Shown here: piece after piece, positions 60,791-64,000 of the stretch | How the letters are laid out: each line of letters starts with the position of its first letter | Position numbering within the stretch: position 1 is the first letter of the stretch | Origin: Limnoperna fortunei | Lineage: Eukaryota > Mollusca > Bivalvia > Mytilida > Modiolidae | Assembly (NCBI GenBank): GCA_944474755.1 | Contig: OX104116.1 | Coordinates: 6,885,547 to 6,949,546 of the forward strand | Direction: 5' to 3' | DNA length: 64,000 nt | Made by a program: the position numbers and the translations under genes | Notes under the pieces: generated by a model | What the model was told of the DNA's origin: nothing | The model's database searches: none | Seen by the model: the letters and a program-made list of their open reading frames with translations, nothing else

Positions 60791-63700
60791 GAGGTTTGTT
60801 TGAGATTGATTTAATATCTCTGACCTAGGTACACTTAATGTATAACACCATGGAGGTTTGTTTGAGATTGATATCTCTGACCTAGGTACACTTAATGTAT
60901 AACAACATGGAGGTTTGTTTGAGATTGATATCTCTGACCTAGGTACACTTAATGTATAACAACATGGAGGTTTGTTTGAGATTGATATCTGTGACCTAGG
61001 TACACTTAATGTATAACAACATGGAGGTTTGTTTGAGATTGATATCTGTGACCTAGGTACACTTAATGTATAACAACATGGAGGTTTGTTTGAGATTGAT
61101 ATCTCTGACCTAGGTACACTTAATGTATAACACCATGGAGGTTTGTTTGAGATTGATATCTCTGACCTAGGTACACTTAATGTATAACAACATGGAGGTT
61201 TGTTTGAGATTGATATCTCTGACCTAGGTACACTTAATGTATAACACCATGGAGGTTTGTTTGAGATTGATATCTCTGACCTAGGTACACTTAATGTATA
61301 ACACCATGGAGGTTTGTTTGAGATTGATATCTCTGACCTAGGTACACTTAATGTATAACACCATGGAGGTTTGCTTGAGATTGATATCTCTGACCTAGGA
61401 ACACTTAATGTATAACACCATGGAGGTTTGTTTGAGATTGATATCTCTGACCTAGGTACACTTAATGTATAACAACATGGAGGTTTGTTTGAGATTGATT
61501 TCTCTGACCTAGGTACACTTAATGTATAACAACATGGAGGTTTGTTTGAGATTGATATCTCTGACCTAGGAACACTTAATGTATAACAACATGGAGGTTT
61601 GTTTGAGATTGATATCTCTGACCTAGGTACACTTAATGTATAACACCATGGAGGTTTGTTTGAGATTGATATCTCTGACCTAGGTACACTTAATGTATAA
61701 CACCATGGAGGTTTGTTTGAGATTGATATCTCTGACCTAGGTACACTTAATGTATAACAACATGGAGGTTTGTTTGAGATTGATATCTCTGACCTAGGTA
61801 CACTTAATGTATAACACCATGGAGGTTTGTTTGAGATTGATACCTCTGACCTAGGTACACTTAATGTATAACACCATGGAGGTTTGCTTGAGATTGATAT
61901 CTCTGACCTAGGTACACTTAATGTATAACACCATGGAGGTTTGTTTGAGATTGATTTAATATCTCTGACCTAGGTACACTTAATGTATAACACCATGGAG
62001 GTTTGTTTGAGATTGATATCTCTGACCTAGGTACACTTAATGTATAACAACATGGAGGTTTGTTTGAGATTGATATCTGTGACCTAGGTACACTTAATGT
62101 ATAACACCATGGAGGTTTGTTTGAGATTGATATCTGTGACCTAGGTACACTTAATGTATTACAACATGGAGGTGTGTTTGAGATTTAATATCTCTGACCT
62201 AGGTACACTTAATGTATAACACCATGGAGGTTTGTTTGAGATTGATATCTGTGACCTAGGTACACTTAATGTATAACACCATGGAGGTTTGTTTGAGATT
62301 GATATCTCTGACCTAGGTACACTTAATGTATAACACCATGGAGGTTTGTTTGAGATTGATATCTGTGACCTAGGTACACTTAATGTATAACAACATGGAG
62401 GTTTGTTTGAGATTGATATCTGTGACCTAGGTACACTTAATGTATAACACCATGGAGGTTTGTTTGAGATTGATATCTGTGACCTAGGTACACTTAATGT
62501 ATTACAACATGGAGGTTTGTTTGAGATTTAATATCTCTGACCTAGGTACACTTAATGTATAACACCATGGAGGTTTGTTTGAGATTGATATCTGTGACCT
62601 AGGTACACTTAATGTATAACACCATGGAGGTTTGTTTGAGATTGATATCTCTGACCTAGGTACACTTAATGTATAACAACATGGAGGTTTGTTTGAGATT
62701 GATTTAATATCTCTGACCTAGGTACACTTAATGTATAACACCATGGAGGTTTGTTTGAGATTGATATCTCTGACCTAGGTACACTTAATGTATAACACCA
62801 TGGAGGTTTGTTTGAGATTGATATCTGTGACCTAGGTACACTTAATGTATAACACCATGGAGGTTTGTTTGAGATTGATATCTGTGACCTAGGTACACTT
62901 AATGTATAACACCATGGAGGTTTGTTTGAGATTGATATCTGTGACCTAGGTACACTTAATGTATTACAACATGGAGGTTTGTTTGAGATTTAATATCTCT
63001 GACCTAGGTACACTTAATGTATAACACCATGGAGGTTTGTTTGAGATTGATATCTGTGACCTAGGTACACTTAATGTATAACACCATGGAGGTTTGTTTG
63101 AGATTGATATCTCTGACCTAGGTACACTTAATGTATAACAACATGGAGGTTTGTTTGAGATTGATTTAATATCTCTGACCTAGGTACACTTAATGTATAA
63201 CACCATGGAGGTTTGTTTGAGATTGATATCTCTGACCTAGGTACACTTAATGTATAACACCATGGAGGTTTGTTTGAGATTGATATCTGTGACCTAGGTA
63301 CACTTAATGTATAACAACATGGAGGTTTGTTTGAGATTGATATCTGTGACCTAGGTACACTTAATGTATAACACCATGGAGGTTTGTTTGAGATTGATAT
63401 CTCTGACCTAGGTACACTTAATGTATAACAACATGGAGGTTTGTTTGAGATTTAATATCTCTGACCTAGGTACACTTAATGTATAACACCATGGAGGTTT
63501 GTTTGAGATTGATATCTCTGACCTAGGTACACTTAATGTATAACACCATGGAGGTTTGCTTGAGATTGATATCTCTGACCTAGGTACACTTAATGTATTA
63601 CAACATGGAGGTTTGCTTGAGATTGATATCTCTGACCTAGGTACACTTAATGTATAACAACATGGAGGTTTGTTTGAGATTGATATCTCTGACCTAGGTA

Positions 63701-64000
63701 CACTTAATGTATAACAACATGGAGGTTTGTTTGAGATTGATTTAATATCTCTGACCTAGGAACACTTAATGTATAACACCATGGAGGTTTGTTTGAGATT
63801 GATATCTGTGACCTAGGTACACTTAATGTATAACACCATGGAGGTTTGTTTGAGATTGATATCTGTGACCTAGGTACACTTAATGTATAACACCATGGAG
63901 GTTTGTTTGAGATTGATATCTGTGACCTAGGTACACTTAATGTATAACAACATGGAGGTTTGTTTGAGATTGATATCTCTGACCTAGGTACACTTAATGT
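60791..64000 (+). repeat. 57-bp minisatellite running off the right edge (about 56 copies)
   Basis: Unit ggaggtttgtttgagattga tatctctgacctaggtacac ttaatgtataacaccat. The common alternatives are acaacat/acaccat and ctctgacc/ctgtgacc; a longer form has attgatttaatatctc. The variants recur in the same order (for example gtattacaacatgg units near 62155, 62500 and 62960), showing higher-order duplication. It lies in a PUS1 intron. Confidence 0.96.

Overview
The window is animal nuclear DNA, most likely from a bivalve mollusc. It has long AT-rich introns, GT-AG exons whose phases join perfectly, and repeat families of a style I associate with bivalves: a 'ggaggaagccggagtaccc' SINE, CACCTGAC/GTCAGGTG terminal-inverted-repeat elements, TCCG microsatellites and foldback MITEs. 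The species cannot be named from the sequence. No bacterial, CRISPR or plasmid features are present.

Plus strand, 418-46490: the 3' 15 coding exons (plus a duplicated last exon) of a PARP14-like mono-ADP-ribosyltransferase gene. The part in the window encodes about 1607 residues: KH-like repeats, three macrodomains, another KH-like segment, a WWE domain and a PARP catalytic domain. All exon phases agree and every junction falls at the expected point of the domain. The 5' end of the gene is left of the window. Two complete copies of the final catalytic exon lie in series (45066-45337 and 46213-46490). Each has an acceptor, a stop and a poly(A) signal, so they look like alternative 3' terminal exons.

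Minus strand, 60662-54315: the last four exons of PUS1, the tRNA/mRNA pseudouridine synthase. It converges tail to tail with the PARP14-like gene, and its 5' part lies beyond the right edge. Between the two genes (46491-54314) I see no gene, only repeats and transposon relics.

About 45% of the window (roughly 28.7 kb summed from the coordinates given) is eleven large minisatellite arrays, almost all intronic, with unit lengths of 18-59 bp. Three of them (2079-3690, 19818-20803, 23392-28297) are tandem copies of an exon 3' end plus its own 5' splice site, so each unit carries a GT splice donor in its native context. A fourth (12256-18890) starts just downstream of a donor and repeats a perfect GTAAGT. 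These 'splice-donor arrays' in one immune-type gene are the most striking observation. Long open frames on both strands inside the arrays (up to 1568 codons) are repeat artefacts and are not annotated as genes.

Other structure: two copies of a ~400 bp long-inverted-repeat MITE, one in each gene; a minisatellite that seems to have grown from the end of a foldback element; a MITE inserted into a tandem array; and a TIR element inserted into a SINE.
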